Source: Methyloligella sp. (GTDB lineage: Bacteria; Pseudomonadota; Alphaproteobacteria; Rhizobiales; HXMU1428-3). From it: a stretch of 64,000 nt of DNA. Positions 18,387 through 27,932 of this stretch are shown here, piece after piece (position 1 is the stretch's first letter; each line of letters starts with the position of its first letter). Both the position numbers and the translations under genes were made by a program. The stretch is from positions 310,001 to 374,000 of the forward strand of contig BQJJ01000002.1 in the NCBI GenBank assembly GCA_021604645.1. Reading direction: 5' to 3'. Below the pieces are notes generated by a model. That model was not told where the DNA came from. It ran no database searches and was given only the letters and a program-made list of their open reading frames with translations.

Positions 18387-18762
18387 AAGGGATCACCTTT
18401 TAAAATCTATAATAGATGGAAGACAACAAAGCTCATCATCTACAAATTAAAAAAATTTGCATGAGGCTTTTAATATCTGGCACTACCGTAAAGACGGCTT
18501 AGCTCAGTTGTGCTGCCCGAGAGAGCAGGTGAAAATTATGGGACATAACCTTACTCCTTTTAAAAGGTGAGAAACGGTTTGGATAATCCAAACTGTGGGC
18601 GGCATAGATATACCCATCTCAAATAGAATTCAAGAAAAAAAGAAATATTTTTTATGAAAGAAAAAACAAGCTAAATTTAGCAACAGGCTTCATGGCTAAA
18701 AAAACAAACTGATGGTACTCACAAAATAAAGAAATTATACAATTATTTCAGTCTATTAAACC
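18387..18762 (-). promoter_or_regulatory. rtcB-prfH leader region with hairpins
   Basis: A 376-nt gap between pssA and rtcB, read here on the minus strand. It contains the hairpin GTTTGG-ATTAT-CCAAAC near 18576-18593, and the palindrome CCTTTTAAAAGG that overlaps the ribosome site of a 15-codon ORF at 18499-18546. Further hairpins are CCGT-CTTT-ACGG and CAAATT-TTTTT-AATTTG. Inference: a 5' leader that could control rtcB-prfH by attenuation or by translation of the short ORF. The remainder towards pssA is AT-rich with nothing recognisable. Confidence 0.4.
18499..18546 (-). CDS. Possible 15-residue leader peptide upstream of rtcB
   Basis: The ORF encodes MSHNFHLLSRAAQLS and ends in TAA. AAAGGAG lies 7 nt before the ATG, which is a strong site, and that site is part of the palindrome CCTTTTAAAAGG. 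The ORF ends about 110 nt before rtcB on the same strand. It may be a sensor of translation state for the ribosome-repair genes. Chance occurrence cannot be excluded because the ORF is so short. Confidence 0.3.
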   Translation of the reverse strand: MSHNFHLLSRAAQLS

Positions 18763-19659
18763 TTAGTGAACAGGACCAACAGGTGTCTCACTTTCGTCTG
18801 GTTCCTCAAGCGTTTCAAATTCACCATTCTCACCATATTTAGCTAAATCCTTACGATAAGCAAAAAAGCCAAAAGGTAAGAGAGCCAAATAACCAAAACA
18901 AATAAAACTCAAAGTGACCCAAGGATAGGTAAATAAAATCGCAGCAAACAAAACACCAACTACAGTGATCGGCATCGCATAACTCATCTGAATGCGATGT
19001 CCAAGCAACTTACCCGAAAATGTCGGCAAATGAGAGACCATCAACCCAGCCATCACAACCATGAAAAACGCTGTGATCTGAGGTAAACTCTTAAACAACT
19101 CAACACTACCTAAATCAAGATAAAGTGGGAGCATCACAAGCATGGCGCCTGCAGGCGCAGGAATACCTTCAAAATAACGAAGCTTCCATTTCGGTTGTGT
19201 TGTATCATTATTAGAAACATTAAAGCGCGCCAGGCGCAGAGCTGCAGAAATCGCAAAGGCAAGCGCTGCAATCCAACCAAGGCTTTTAAACTCAGTTAAC
19301 CCCCAGGTAAAAAGCAAGAGAGCCGGCGCAACACCAAAGTTTACAAAATCAGCCAATGAATCAAGTTCAGCACCAAACTTCGATGAAGCTTTAAGCAAAC
19401 GAGCAACCCGTCCATCCAAGCCATCAAGAAAAGCGGCAAGAACAATCAACCCAATGGCCAACTCAATACGACCATCCATTCCCATGCGAATAGATGTAAG
19501 GCCTGCCGCTAGCCCCATAAGGGTAATCACATTTGGAATAAGAGCGACGAGAGGTACACGCCGCTCAGACCGGCGTGAAAAAAAACGTCGCCGTGGTCTC
19601 GCAGTCTCCTTGACTGGAGGTGCATTCTCTTCATCGCTGCTATTCTTATCCAAAACCAT
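18763..19659 (-). CDS. pssA: CDP-diacylglycerol--serine O-phosphatidyltransferase
   Basis: It makes phosphatidylserine from CDP-diacylglycerol and serine at the inner membrane. I take the start at the ATG at 19659 (MVLDKNSS), preceded by AAGGG; a longer frame would run into psd. After a basic N-terminus (about residues 20-35) the protein is largely hydrophobic with about eight membrane segments. The CDP-alcohol phosphotransferase motif reads DGLDGRVARLLK, then FGAELDSLAD, with the expected spaced Asp residues. It follows psd by 31 nt, so the two steps to phosphatidylethanolamine are co-transcribed. Confidence 0.92.
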   Translation of the reverse strand: MVLDKNSSDEENAPPVKETARPRRRFFSRRSERRVPLVALIPNVITLMGLAAGLTSIRMGMDGRIELAIGLIVLAAFLDGLDGRVARLLKASSKFGAELDSLADFVNFGVAPALLLFTWGLTEFKSLGWIAALAFAISAALRLARFNVSNNDTTQPKWKLRYFEGIPAPAGAMLVMLPLYLDLGSVELFKSLPQITAFFMVVMAGLMVSHLPTFSGKLLGHRIQMSYAMPITVVGVLFAAILFTYPWVTLSFICFGYLALLPFGFFAYRKDLAKYGENGEFETLEEPDESETPVGPVH

Positions 19660-19690
19660 ATGAACCCTTGAATGTTTCCAACAAATAAAT

Positions 19691-20404
19691 TTAGTGCGTC
19701 CGGGCTTCCCGTTCACCTTCATCAGAATTCAAATCAGCAAAAATAGTTTCTCCGCCAATTGCCTTTTGACCAACTGAAACCTGAGCCACTTTGCCTTTTG
19801 GTAAATATACATCAACCCGGCTACCAAAGCGAATAAGACCATAACGCTCACCAACGCCAATGCCTTCACCTTCTTTAACAAAGCAAAGAATGCGGCGCGC
19901 AATCAAGCCAGCTATTTGCACAACGCCAATCTTATTGCCTTGCCTGTCTTCAATAACAACACCATTGCGCTCATTATCTTCGCTCGCTTTATCAAGCACA
20001 GCGTTTACAAATAAACCTGGCGTATAAACAACCTCTTTAATATCACCAGCAACTGGTGAGCGCTGAATATGCACATCAAAGATAGAAAGAAATGTTGAAA
20101 TCCGTATAACAGGATCTTCTCCCAATCCTAGTTCTTTAGGTGGCAAAACTTCATCAACACCTGTGATTTTACCATCAGCCGGCGCAACGATTAAACCTTC
20201 TCGTGTTTGTGTCACACGTTCAGGGTCACGAAAGAAATAATAAACCCACATAGTTATAATCGCAAAGATCCACCCCAAAGGCATCCATAGCCAAAACATT
20301 CCCAATGTAAGGAAGAAAGCAATAATAATAAATTTATGACCATCTCGATGAACAGGGACCAAAACGGTCTCTAAACTATCAATAAAACTATTATGATCTG
20401 ACAC
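19691..20404 (-). CDS. psd: Phosphatidylserine decarboxylase proenzyme (short type)
   Basis: This pyruvoyl enzyme converts phosphatidylserine to phosphatidylethanolamine. The start is GTG with an AGAGG site 6 nt before it. The protein has 237 residues, the short form common in alphaproteobacteria. Two hydrophobic segments occupy about residues 24-58, with YYFFRDPER after them and VAPADGKI near 78. The self-cleavage site is GS within LIRFGSRVDVYLP near residue 192, which yields the pyruvoyl group. Next to pssA, it completes the pathway. Confidence 0.95.
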   Translation of the reverse strand: MSDHNSFIDSLETVLVPVHRDGHKFIIIAFFLTLGMFWLWMPLGWIFAIITMWVYYFFRDPERVTQTREGLIVAPADGKITGVDEVLPPKELGLGEDPVIRISTFLSIFDVHIQRSPVAGDIKEVVYTPGLFVNAVLDKASEDNERNGVVIEDRQGNKIGVVQIAGLIARRILCFVKEGEGIGVGERYGLIRFGSRVDVYLPKGKVAQVSVGQKAIGGETIFADLNSDEGEREARTH

Positions 20405-20470
20405 GTAAAACCTCTTTATAAAAACGGAAGAGAACGAGTATTAAGCTACCCGTTCCTTCAATAAACAAAC

Positions 20471-22342
20471 TTAATGATCTTCAATAACAGGCTCTGTTGA
20501 TGCCTCTTTTAAACGATCTTCTGAACTCTCTCGTTGTTGCTGCCAAAGTCCGGCATAAACACCACCCTTGGCAACCAAATCCTCATGCCGACCACGCTCA
20601 ACGATTACACCCTGATCAAGCACCAAAATCTCATCAGCATGAATAACCGTCGATAAACGGTGTGCAATCACCAACGTCGTGCGCTCACGACTAACTTGAT
20701 CAAGCGCCCCTTGTATCTCTTTTTCTGTATAACTATCAAGAGCACTTGTCGCTTCGTCCAGCATTAAAATGGGCGGCGCCTTTAAAATAGTGCGCGCAAT
20801 TGCAACCCTCTGTTTTTCACCACCCGAAAGTTTCAATCCACGCTCACCTACAAACGTATCATACCCTTCAGGTAGTTGCTTGATAAACCCATCAATTTGA
20901 GCCATCCGAGCGGCCTCAAAAACTTCATTAGAACTGGCATCAGGACGCCCATAGGCAATATTATAATAGAGTGTCTCATTAAATAAAACAGTATCTTGCG
21001 GCACCATTCCAATAGCCGCACGCAAACTTTTTTGAGTAACCTGACTAATATCCTGCCCGTCAATGCGTACCTGACCGCTCGTCACATTATAAAACCTAAA
21101 CAGCGCTCGTGAAATAGTCGATTTTCCAGCACCAGAGGGTCCAACAATCGCAGTCATTTTACCAGCTGGCACTTTAAAAGTAACACCCTTTAAAATCGGT
21201 CGTTTAGGGTCGTAAGCAAAGTGTACATCTTCAAATTCAACTTCTCCAGCTTTGACCTCAAGTGGTTTCGCATTGGGTACATCTACAATTTCAGGAAATT
21301 TTTTCAGTAAAGTGAATAGGTTTTCCAAATCAACCAGAGCTTGACGAATTTCGCGATAAACCATACCCAAAAAATTAAGAGGAATTTGTAATTGAATGAG
21401 CAACGCATTGATCATCACAAAGTCACCCAGAGTGAATTCTTTAGATGCAACACCGTTCGCGGCCATCAACATAGCGATCGTCAACCCAATTGTAAAAATA
21501 GCCGCTTGACCAGCATTTAAAACACCCAATGAAACAAATGTGCGAACAGCGGCCTTTTCGTATCCTGCCATGACTTTATCATAGCGTTTCGTTTCCAGAT
21601 CTTCATTGCCAAAATATTTAATCGTTTCATAATTCAGCAAGCTATCAACAGAACGAGACCCAGCCTCATTATCAGCATTGTTCATATCTCGGCGAATATT
21701 AATGCGCCAATCAGTCGCTTTTTTTGTGAAAAACACATAAGAAACAAGTGTCAGAAAAAGAACCCCAACAAATTCTAAGCCGAACATTGTCGCAAAAATT
21801 ACGAACACCATAACAAGCTCAAGAACCGTTGGGAAAAAGTTTAAAACACCCATACGAATAATAAGCTCAATGGCCGTGCTAGCCCGAGCCACAACCCGGT
21901 TTAATTCTCCGGTACGACGTTCAAGATGAAAACGAAGCGATAGATTATGCAAATGCCTGAACACATCAACAGAGATCGATCGAACCGCATTCTGCCCGAC
22001 TTTAATAAACAACCCATCACGTAATGCATTAAATACAATCATCATGATACGGCCCATGCCATATGAAATGATGAAAAATATAGGCACAAGGGTGAGAACT
22101 ACAATTTCGTTTTTTCCAGAAATTGCATCAAGAGCATTAACAGCTTCCTTATAGGCAAAAGGAACAGAAACTGTAACGAGTTTGGCTGCAAACAAACAAA
22201 GAAATGCAACAATAACACGAAGCCTTAAATCCCACCGGCCTTCAGGCCAAGCAAAAGGTAACAAAGATCGAAACACTGAAATGGGATCAACAAGTTGTTT
22301 TTTCTGATCGGCATCACTGCTAGAATTTTTCATATATCGCAT
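20471..22342 (-). CDS. Atm1-type ABC exporter (fused permease and ATPase)
   Basis: The 623-residue half-transporter has an N-terminal membrane domain with about six segments (residues 40-330) and a C-terminal ATPase. Visible elements are the Walker A GPSGAGKST at 401-409, the signature LSGGEKQR, Walker B ILMLDEATSALD, and the switch His in VIAHRLSTV. The segment SLLNYETIKYFGNE at about 234-247 is typical of the Atm1/HMT1 group, which exports glutathione-linked sulfur or metal compounds in mitochondria and alphaproteobacteria. It lies upstream of psd on the same strand with a 66-nt gap. The exact cargo cannot be told from sequence. Confidence 0.88.
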   Translation of the reverse strand: MRYMKNSSSDADQKKQLVDPISVFRSLLPFAWPEGRWDLRLRVIVAFLCLFAAKLVTVSVPFAYKEAVNALDAISGKNEIVVLTLVPIFFIISYGMGRIMMIVFNALRDGLFIKVGQNAVRSISVDVFRHLHNLSLRFHLERRTGELNRVVARASTAIELIIRMGVLNFFPTVLELVMVFVIFATMFGLEFVGVLFLTLVSYVFFTKKATDWRINIRRDMNNADNEAGSRSVDSLLNYETIKYFGNEDLETKRYDKVMAGYEKAAVRTFVSLGVLNAGQAAIFTIGLTIAMLMAANGVASKEFTLGDFVMINALLIQLQIPLNFLGMVYREIRQALVDLENLFTLLKKFPEIVDVPNAKPLEVKAGEVEFEDVHFAYDPKRPILKGVTFKVPAGKMTAIVGPSGAGKSTISRALFRFYNVTSGQVRIDGQDISQVTQKSLRAAIGMVPQDTVLFNETLYYNIAYGRPDASSNEVFEAARMAQIDGFIKQLPEGYDTFVGERGLKLSGGEKQRVAIARTILKAPPILMLDEATSALDSYTEKEIQGALDQVSRERTTLVIAHRLSTVIHADEILVLDQGVIVERGRHEDLVAKGGVYAGLWQQQRESSEDRLKEASTEPVIEDH

Positions 22343-22395
22343 AAATTAAGCCAAACACCCGATCTAATAAATAATTAGTGCTGTTAAAAATAAGA

Positions 22396-22425
22396 ATGCT
22401 CAGATTCTAAAATGAACCTGAGCAT
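22396..22425 (-). terminator. Probable terminator of the LysM gene
   Basis: The stem is ATGCTCAG with CTGAGCAT, around a 14-nt loop. On the minus strand it is followed by TCTTATTTTT. It lies about 30 nt after the stop of the gene at 22454. Confidence 0.6.
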
Positions 22426-22453
22426 GAAAAGCTTTAATCCTACTATAAGCTGT

Positions 22454-25369
22454 TTAGCTGGATTTAACACGTAATTTTACATTTGGCTTGATAGAAGCCG
22501 GATTTTTAAGAATTTTAGGATTTAGCTTAATCAGCTCTTTATAACGCCGACCATTACCATAAACCTTAGAAGCAATCTTCCAAAGACTATCGCCCCGTTT
22601 CACAACATAATATGAAGGCGTAGCATCAGTCTTTTTCTCAATCGCTTTAGCTTTTTTAGATTTAACCTTTGGCAATGCTAAAGAAGCAACCTGTTTCTTT
22701 TTCACTTTAACGTCAGACTTAGAAGCAACCTCATTTGATCCAGCAGAAATCAAAAGCTTTTGACCCGGATAAATCAAATTCGCACTCTTCAATTTCTTGT
22801 TGAGTTTTAGAATTGTTTTATAAGCATTAGTGCTACCTAATTCACGCTTAGCAATCCGACCAAGGCTATCCCCTGGTTTCACTACGTAATATTTAGGACC
22901 GGCCTTTTTATCGCCTGAAGTCTTATCTTTGCTTAATTGCTCTTTTGAAACGGCTTTAATCTTACCCTTTTCAGAAGATTTATCAGAAGCTGATTTTTTC
23001 TCTTTTTTATCTTTCTTTTTAAGCGACGTCTTCACGTCAACTTTTTTATCAAGAACAGCAACCTTAACTTCTTTGCCTTTTTTAGCAGTAGCAAGTTTCT
23101 TCTCACCAATTTTTCGCACAGGCAAAGGTGTTCTAGCTGCAAGAGCTTTATTACGTTTCAAACGTCTGGCTTCAGTTTTCGTAAGCGTTTTACCGTCCTT
23201 GCCCGCTTGCTTGTCTTTCTTCAGCTTTGTACGAAGAGTAGCTAGCGCTTTGTCACCAAGCTCAATACCAATACCGTCTTTGTCATAACCTTTAGGAGCT
23301 TTGCCTTTTTTCGTTTGTTTAAAAGGCAAAGTCTTACGAGCCATTGCAATTCCGCTTTTACTCATTTGCTGAGCTTGCAAAATGTGAGGTCCTTGAGGAA
23401 TATAAAGTTCTTTCGTGAAAATCCAGTTGCCAGAATTATCAGCAATCACATCGCCCAAATAACGCACACCAACATATAGAGACAATTTGGCTTCTGCCTG
23501 AGAACGCCCAGTAACAACAATTTGCCCCTGTCCTTTTTTGGCATTGATAAATTTATAATCAACATCCTCAACCATTAGATTCTTAATCGCTTCAAAGCGG
23601 ACTTTATCAACACGAGAAACTAGTTCAGTTTCTTTTTGCTTATTGTCTTTACCAGCAACTTCCTTTTTAGGATCTGTAAGCAAATTAATAATGGTTTTCA
23701 TTAAACCGCCGGTTTTAGAAGATTTGTCGTCCTTAGCGGTTTCAGCAACGATGAGCTTACCTGCATCATCATAAATTTTTGCACCTGAATAATCATCTAA
23801 CTGAGAAGAAACATAAACTTTGTTTTCTTGTTTTTTGTTGTCAGCTTCTTTTTTAGACGCGACTTCCTTTTCTTTTTTCAGCTTCGGAGGAGCGACAACT
23901 GCAACTTTTGACTGAGCTTCATTTGGTGTCTTCTTTTTAAGTTCTTTTACGTCTTTCACCTTAGAAGCTGACTTTTTCACAGATGGTGTTTCAGCAACTT
24001 TAATTGAGTTAGCCGGATCATCACCACCAGGCGTCACCCCAGTTGGAACTTCCCATTTCTTAGGAGCAGCTATAGCCCCTTTAACGTTATCACCTAACGA
24101 AGTAACTTTTTCAGATAATTTATTGCCAGCTTTTACAGCCGCTTCCGCAACACTATCAAGACCGCGCTCAATTTTCTCAACAACGCTATATTCAGGAGTT
24201 ACGCCGGTTGGCACAGTCCAAATCGGTTTCGACTTAGCAACGTCTTTATTCTCAACTTTAGATTTAACTTTTGTTGTTGCAGCTTTTTTTGTTACAGCCT
24301 CAGATTTCTTAGCTGGTGTCGCTTTTTTAACAGCACTCTTTTCATCTTGCTTGGCAGCTACTTTCTTAACAGCCTTTTTCTCAGCAAGTTTTAGCTCCGT
24401 TGGTTGATGCTTGTTAACGGCCACAACTACTCTGTCTTTCGAAAGACGTGAATTATCTTTGCCACCACGTGCAACATCATGATCAACGGCAGAAGAATTA
24501 TCATCAGATGTCGTATTAAAACTTAGACGAGTTTCAATTTTACTTTCAATCCGATCTTCTTTCAAAAGCGCACGTTCATCGACAACATCGTTCATCACTT
24601 CTTTTTTAGTCGAAGCAATCGCAATACGTTCTTGCGCCATTTCAATCGGCGCTAACTTATCACGTGTTGTATCATCAGAAATTCGAGCGGTTTCCTTATC
24701 AGTAGAAATTCGCGTCTGATCTTTACCTGAGGCTAAATCTTTTTCTTCAATCTCAGCTTTTTTGTTATCAGCGTCTTTTAATTGTTCTTCTGGAACGAAC
24801 GTATCAGTAGTTACTTTAGTAACAGTGCCGTCTTTACTAACAACACTCAGATGACTTGCAGCATCCAGCTTTGTCTTTTCGGTAACGCTTGTAACCTTGG
24901 AAACATCAGTAGCCTTAGAAACGCTAATAGTGTTAGAGACAATGGCTTTCTTCTCAGAAGTTATCTTATCATCAGCAACCTTTTTAACTTCTTTTGAAGA
25001 AGAAGGTTTCAAAATTTTAGCCTCTGCCAATTTAATGCGCTTGGAAAATTCTTCATTTGCCGCCCGGGCAAGCTCATCAGCTTTGTCTAAAGTCGAGTCG
25101 AGCTTGGCCTTAGCTGTTTGAGCATCCGTCTTTTTAACTTCAGCGACTGCCTTCTTTTTAACCGTTGCAACAGCAACAGTCTTCTTAGAGGTATCAGTTT
25201 TTTCTTGAGATTGATCCCGTGCTATTTTTTCTGCACTGCTCTTATCCGAACTAGTCTGCGCCAGTTGGCGAGCCATTGTATTCTTTTGCCAGGCATTAAC
25301 CACAAACCCCGCCCACAAAAATGTTACAAAAATAGCCAAAACCGTCGATAATAACCGAACGACACTCAT
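22454..25369 (-). CDS. Very Lys/Ala-rich membrane-anchored protein with two LysM domains
   Basis: The 971-residue protein has an N-terminal membrane anchor (about residues 5-26) followed by about 600 residues of low-complexity Lys, Ala, Asp, Thr and Val sequence likely to be extended or coiled. A compact beta-rich segment near 600-700 (KGQGQIVVTGRSQAEAKLSL, then YIPQGPHILQAQQM) resembles a bacterial Ig-like repeat. Two LysM domains close the protein: KYYVVKPGDSLGRIAKREL near 828 and SYYVVKRGDSLWKIASKVYG near 916. LysM binds peptidoglycan, so it probably bridges the inner membrane and the wall. The segments WTVPTGVTPEYS and WEVPTGVTPGGDD repeat within the linker. Confidence 0.8.
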   Translation of the reverse strand: MSVVRLLSTVLAIFVTFLWAGFVVNAWQKNTMARQLAQTSSDKSSAEKIARDQSQEKTDTSKKTVAVATVKKKAVAEVKKTDAQTAKAKLDSTLDKADELARAANEEFSKRIKLAEAKILKPSSSKEVKKVADDKITSEKKAIVSNTISVSKATDVSKVTSVTEKTKLDAASHLSVVSKDGTVTKVTTDTFVPEEQLKDADNKKAEIEEKDLASGKDQTRISTDKETARISDDTTRDKLAPIEMAQERIAIASTKKEVMNDVVDERALLKEDRIESKIETRLSFNTTSDDNSSAVDHDVARGGKDNSRLSKDRVVVAVNKHQPTELKLAEKKAVKKVAAKQDEKSAVKKATPAKKSEAVTKKAATTKVKSKVENKDVAKSKPIWTVPTGVTPEYSVVEKIERGLDSVAEAAVKAGNKLSEKVTSLGDNVKGAIAAPKKWEVPTGVTPGGDDPANSIKVAETPSVKKSASKVKDVKELKKKTPNEAQSKVAVVAPPKLKKEKEVASKKEADNKKQENKVYVSSQLDDYSGAKIYDDAGKLIVAETAKDDKSSKTGGLMKTIINLLTDPKKEVAGKDNKQKETELVSRVDKVRFEAIKNLMVEDVDYKFINAKKGQGQIVVTGRSQAEAKLSLYVGVRYLGDVIADNSGNWIFTKELYIPQGPHILQAQQMSKSGIAMARKTLPFKQTKKGKAPKGYDKDGIGIELGDKALATLRTKLKKDKQAGKDGKTLTKTEARRLKRNKALAARTPLPVRKIGEKKLATAKKGKEVKVAVLDKKVDVKTSLKKKDKKEKKSASDKSSEKGKIKAVSKEQLSKDKTSGDKKAGPKYYVVKPGDSLGRIAKRELGSTNAYKTILKLNKKLKSANLIYPGQKLLISAGSNEVASKSDVKVKKKQVASLALPKVKSKKAKAIEKKTDATPSYYVVKRGDSLWKIASKVYGNGRRYKELIKLNPKILKNPASIKPNVKLRVKSS

Positions 25370-25700
25370 AACTAGTACCTTTCAAACTCAATACTGTGAA
25401 ACATCTTACAAAAAAAGATAGTCACCCTCATTTTAAACAATTTATCAGGGCATTCCAACAACATAAAAACAACACTTGGAACATAAAAATATTCAAGAAA
25501 ATCAAGCCGCTATATAAAAGTGTTGCATCTAGAAGACATATATTGGTGCGACACATATAGTTCAGCAACAGCTTAAAAGCAAGTTTTGGCCCTTTTTCCT
25601 TTGCGGAATTAGCCTTAACAAACAAATATATTTCATCAAACTGTAAGATGAAAAACACATAAAGCAGAAATTCAATCTAAAGGTCATTCTAAGCAAAATC
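25370..25700. other. Divergent intergenic region, LysM gene / LOG gene
   Basis: 331 nt of AT-rich sequence between two genes transcribed away from each other. It should contain both promoters, but I cannot assign -35 and -10 boxes with confidence. A 76-codon frame on the minus strand has no ribosome site or recognisable product, and I do not call it. Confidence 0.4.
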
Positions 25701-26321
25701 ATGACAAAAATGATACAAAAGTCCCAAGAAAACAATCAGAAAGACAATAATTCAATCAAATCAATCTGCGTATTTTGCGGATCTGGTGAGGGCTGCAATC
25801 CTGATTTCAAAAGCGCAAGTCAAACCCTCGGACACCTCTTTGCCCAAAATAATATAGAATTAATCTATGGCGGTGGTGACATGGGCCTAATGGGTACCAT
25901 TGCTAACGCCGTTCAAGAAAAGGGGGGCAAAGTAACCGGCATCATCCCTGAATTTCTACTCAAGTATCAAAATGAAAACTTAAAAACAACAGGACTAATC
26001 GTCACAAAGGACATGCATACCAGAAAAGCTAAAATGTATGAACTGGCTGACGCATTCATAGCATTACCTGGCGGCATCGGAACTTTAGAAGAACTCGTTG
26101 AGACCATGACATGGGCTCAACTCGGCACACACCAAAAACCCATCGCACTTCTCAATACTGCAAATTTTTGGCAACCATTCCTATCTCTCATAGAGCATAT
26201 GAAAAGTGAAAACTTTATCAGAGCGGGTCTTGAAGTAAATTTTCAAGTCATTGAGCAACCAGAACAGATTATCAAAGAACTATTGGTACGTAAAAATGCA
26301 CTCTTAAAAGAGATGCTTTAA
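25701..26321 (+). CDS. LOG-family protein (probable cytokinin-riboside monophosphate phosphoribohydrolase)
   Basis: The 206-residue protein matches the LOG (lonely guy) or lysine-decarboxylase-like family. It has ICVFCGSGEGCNPDF near residue 22, YGGGDMGLMGTIANAV near 53, MHTRKAKMYELADAFIALPG, and the diagnostic PGGIGTLEELVET. Enzymes with GGGxxGxMG and PGGxGTxxE usually remove the ribose phosphate from nucleotide monophosphates. No true lysine decarboxylase activity is expected. It converges on cimA with 3 nt between stops, leaving no room for a terminator. Confidence 0.9.
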   Translation: MTKMIQKSQENNQKDNNSIKSICVFCGSGEGCNPDFKSASQTLGHLFAQNNIELIYGGGDMGLMGTIANAVQEKGGKVTGIIPEFLLKYQNENLKTTGLIVTKDMHTRKAKMYELADAFIALPGGIGTLEELVETMTWAQLGTHQKPIALLNTANFWQPFLSLIEHMKSENFIRAGLEVNFQVIEQPEQIIKELLVRKNALLKEML

Positions 26322-26324
26322 ATC

Positions 26325-27932
26325 TCAGGAAATCACCGCACCGTCACGCAACAATTTATAATTGATCGAATCCACAAGCGCTTCAAATGATGCATCAACA
26401 ATATTAGTTGAGACACCAACTGTATGCCAGCGCTTGCCTTCAGAATCCGCGCTTTCAATGAGAACTCGTGTGATGGCATCCGTACCACCAGTTAAGATCC
26501 GCACCTTATAATCAACCAACTGCAAATCAGTGATAAACGGCTGATAGGGTCCTAAGTCTTTTCGAAGTGCTTGGTCCAGCGCATGCACAGGGCCATTCCC
26601 CTCACCTACGTGAGCATGAGTTTCACCGTTCACTGTCACTTTCACCATAGCTTCAGAAACCGTAATGAGCTCACCGCTAGAATTATAGCGCCGCTCAACC
26701 ATAACCCGAAAACTATCAACTGAGAAAAAGCGCGGCACTTCACCCAAATGCCGGCGAGCAAGAAGTTCAAAAGATGCATCTGCACCTTCATAGACATAAC
26801 CAACACTAGAACGTGCCTTTACATCCTTAAGCAACGCATCCACACGATCGTCATCATGATCAACAAGAATATCCAAGCGCTCAAGTTCAGCTAAAATATT
26901 TGACTTCCCCGCTTGGCCTGAAACCAATAACTTGCGTGAATTACCAACAAGCTCAGGCTCTACATGCTCATAAGTCGAGGGGTCCTTCTTCACCGCTGAA
27001 ACATGGATCCCCCCCTTATGAGCAAAAGCAGAACTACCCACATACGGTTGAGAATGATCAGGTGCACGGTTCAGCACTTCATCCAGCAATCGAGAAGCGT
27101 GTGTAATCGTGCGCAATTGCTGGGCTGTAATCCCTGTCTCATAACGATTAGCAAAATCAGGTTTCAACAAAAGCGTTGGGATAATAGATGTCAGGTTCGC
27201 ATTGCCACAGCGCTCTCCCAATCCATTCAATGTTCCTTGCACTTGGCGAGCTCCGGCTTGAATGGCAGCCAAAGAATTGGCAACTGCATTGCCCGTATCA
27301 TTATGAGCGTGAATGCCAATATGATCCCCAGGGATCTCATTGGTAATCGTGCCTACAATATCCAAAACCTCATGAGGCAAAGTGCCCCCATTCGTGTCGC
27401 ATAAAACAATCCAGCGCGCGCCAGCTTCATAGGCTGTCTTCACACAAGCAAGGGCATATTCAGGATTTGATTTGTAGCCATCAAAAAAATGCTCGCAATC
27501 AATCAAAGCTTCCCGGCCACTGTCACTAACAGCCTTTACACTCTCCGTAATCGTCGTAAGGTTTTCTTCATTCGTCACGCCAAGAGCGACGCGCACATGA
27601 TAATCCCATGATTTCGCGACCAGGCAAATCGCATCAACTTTCGCGTCAAGAATGGCATTGAAACCTGCATCATTAGAAATCGAGCGACCAACACGTTTGG
27701 TCATTCCAAAGGCTGTGTTTTTAGCTGATTTAAAATCACGAGCCGTTTCAAAGTAACCGCTATCAGTCGGATTCGCGCCAGGGTAACCACCCTCAATATA
27801 ATCGAGCCCCAAACCATCCAAGGCTTCAGCGATTAAAATCTTATCTTCAAGAGAAAATTCAACACCCTGAGTTTGAGCACCATCCCGCAAGGTAGTATCA
27901 AACAAATAAATTCTCTCACGCGTTTCAGCCAC
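26325..27932 (-). CDS. cimA: (R)-citramalate synthase, CimA family
   Basis: The family condenses pyruvate and acetyl-CoA to citramalate, an alternative start for isoleucine synthesis. The frame lacks an early ATG; GTG at 27932 gives MAETRERIYLFDTTLRDG, which fits the family start, and AGGG lies 8 nt before it. A TTG slightly upstream is an alternative. The TIM barrel shows DTTLRDGAQTQGVEFS, YIEGGYPGANP, CDTNGGTLPHEV and GIHAHNDTGNAVANS. A C-terminal LeuA-type regulatory domain follows (about 420-535). At about 535 residues it has the typical length. 2-isopropylmalate synthase is less likely given the sequence GGYPGANPTD. Confidence 0.9.
   Translation of the reverse strand: MAETRERIYLFDTTLRDGAQTQGVEFSLEDKILIAEALDGLGLDYIEGGYPGANPTDSGYFETARDFKSAKNTAFGMTKRVGRSISNDAGFNAILDAKVDAICLVAKSWDYHVRVALGVTNEENLTTITESVKAVSDSGREALIDCEHFFDGYKSNPEYALACVKTAYEAGARWIVLCDTNGGTLPHEVLDIVGTITNEIPGDHIGIHAHNDTGNAVANSLAAIQAGARQVQGTLNGLGERCGNANLTSIIPTLLLKPDFANRYETGITAQQLRTITHASRLLDEVLNRAPDHSQPYVGSSAFAHKGGIHVSAVKKDPSTYEHVEPELVGNSRKLLVSGQAGKSNILAELERLDILVDHDDDRVDALLKDVKARSSVGYVYEGADASFELLARRHLGEVPRFFSVDSFRVMVERRYNSSGELITVSEAMVKVTVNGETHAHVGEGNGPVHALDQALRKDLGPYQPFITDLQLVDYKVRILTGGTDAITRVLIESADSEGKRWHTVGVSTNIVDASFEALVDSINYKLLRDGAVIS

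Noticed and set aside
18493-18525. tRNA-like box (GGCTTAGCTCAGTTG) on the plus strand
   Set aside because: The match is limited to a D-arm-like stretch. No matching 3' acceptor or T arm is found, and the D loop would be too long.
25428-25658. 76-codon minus-strand frame before the LysM gene
   Set aside because: It lies in a divergent promoter region, lacks a ribosome site and looks random.
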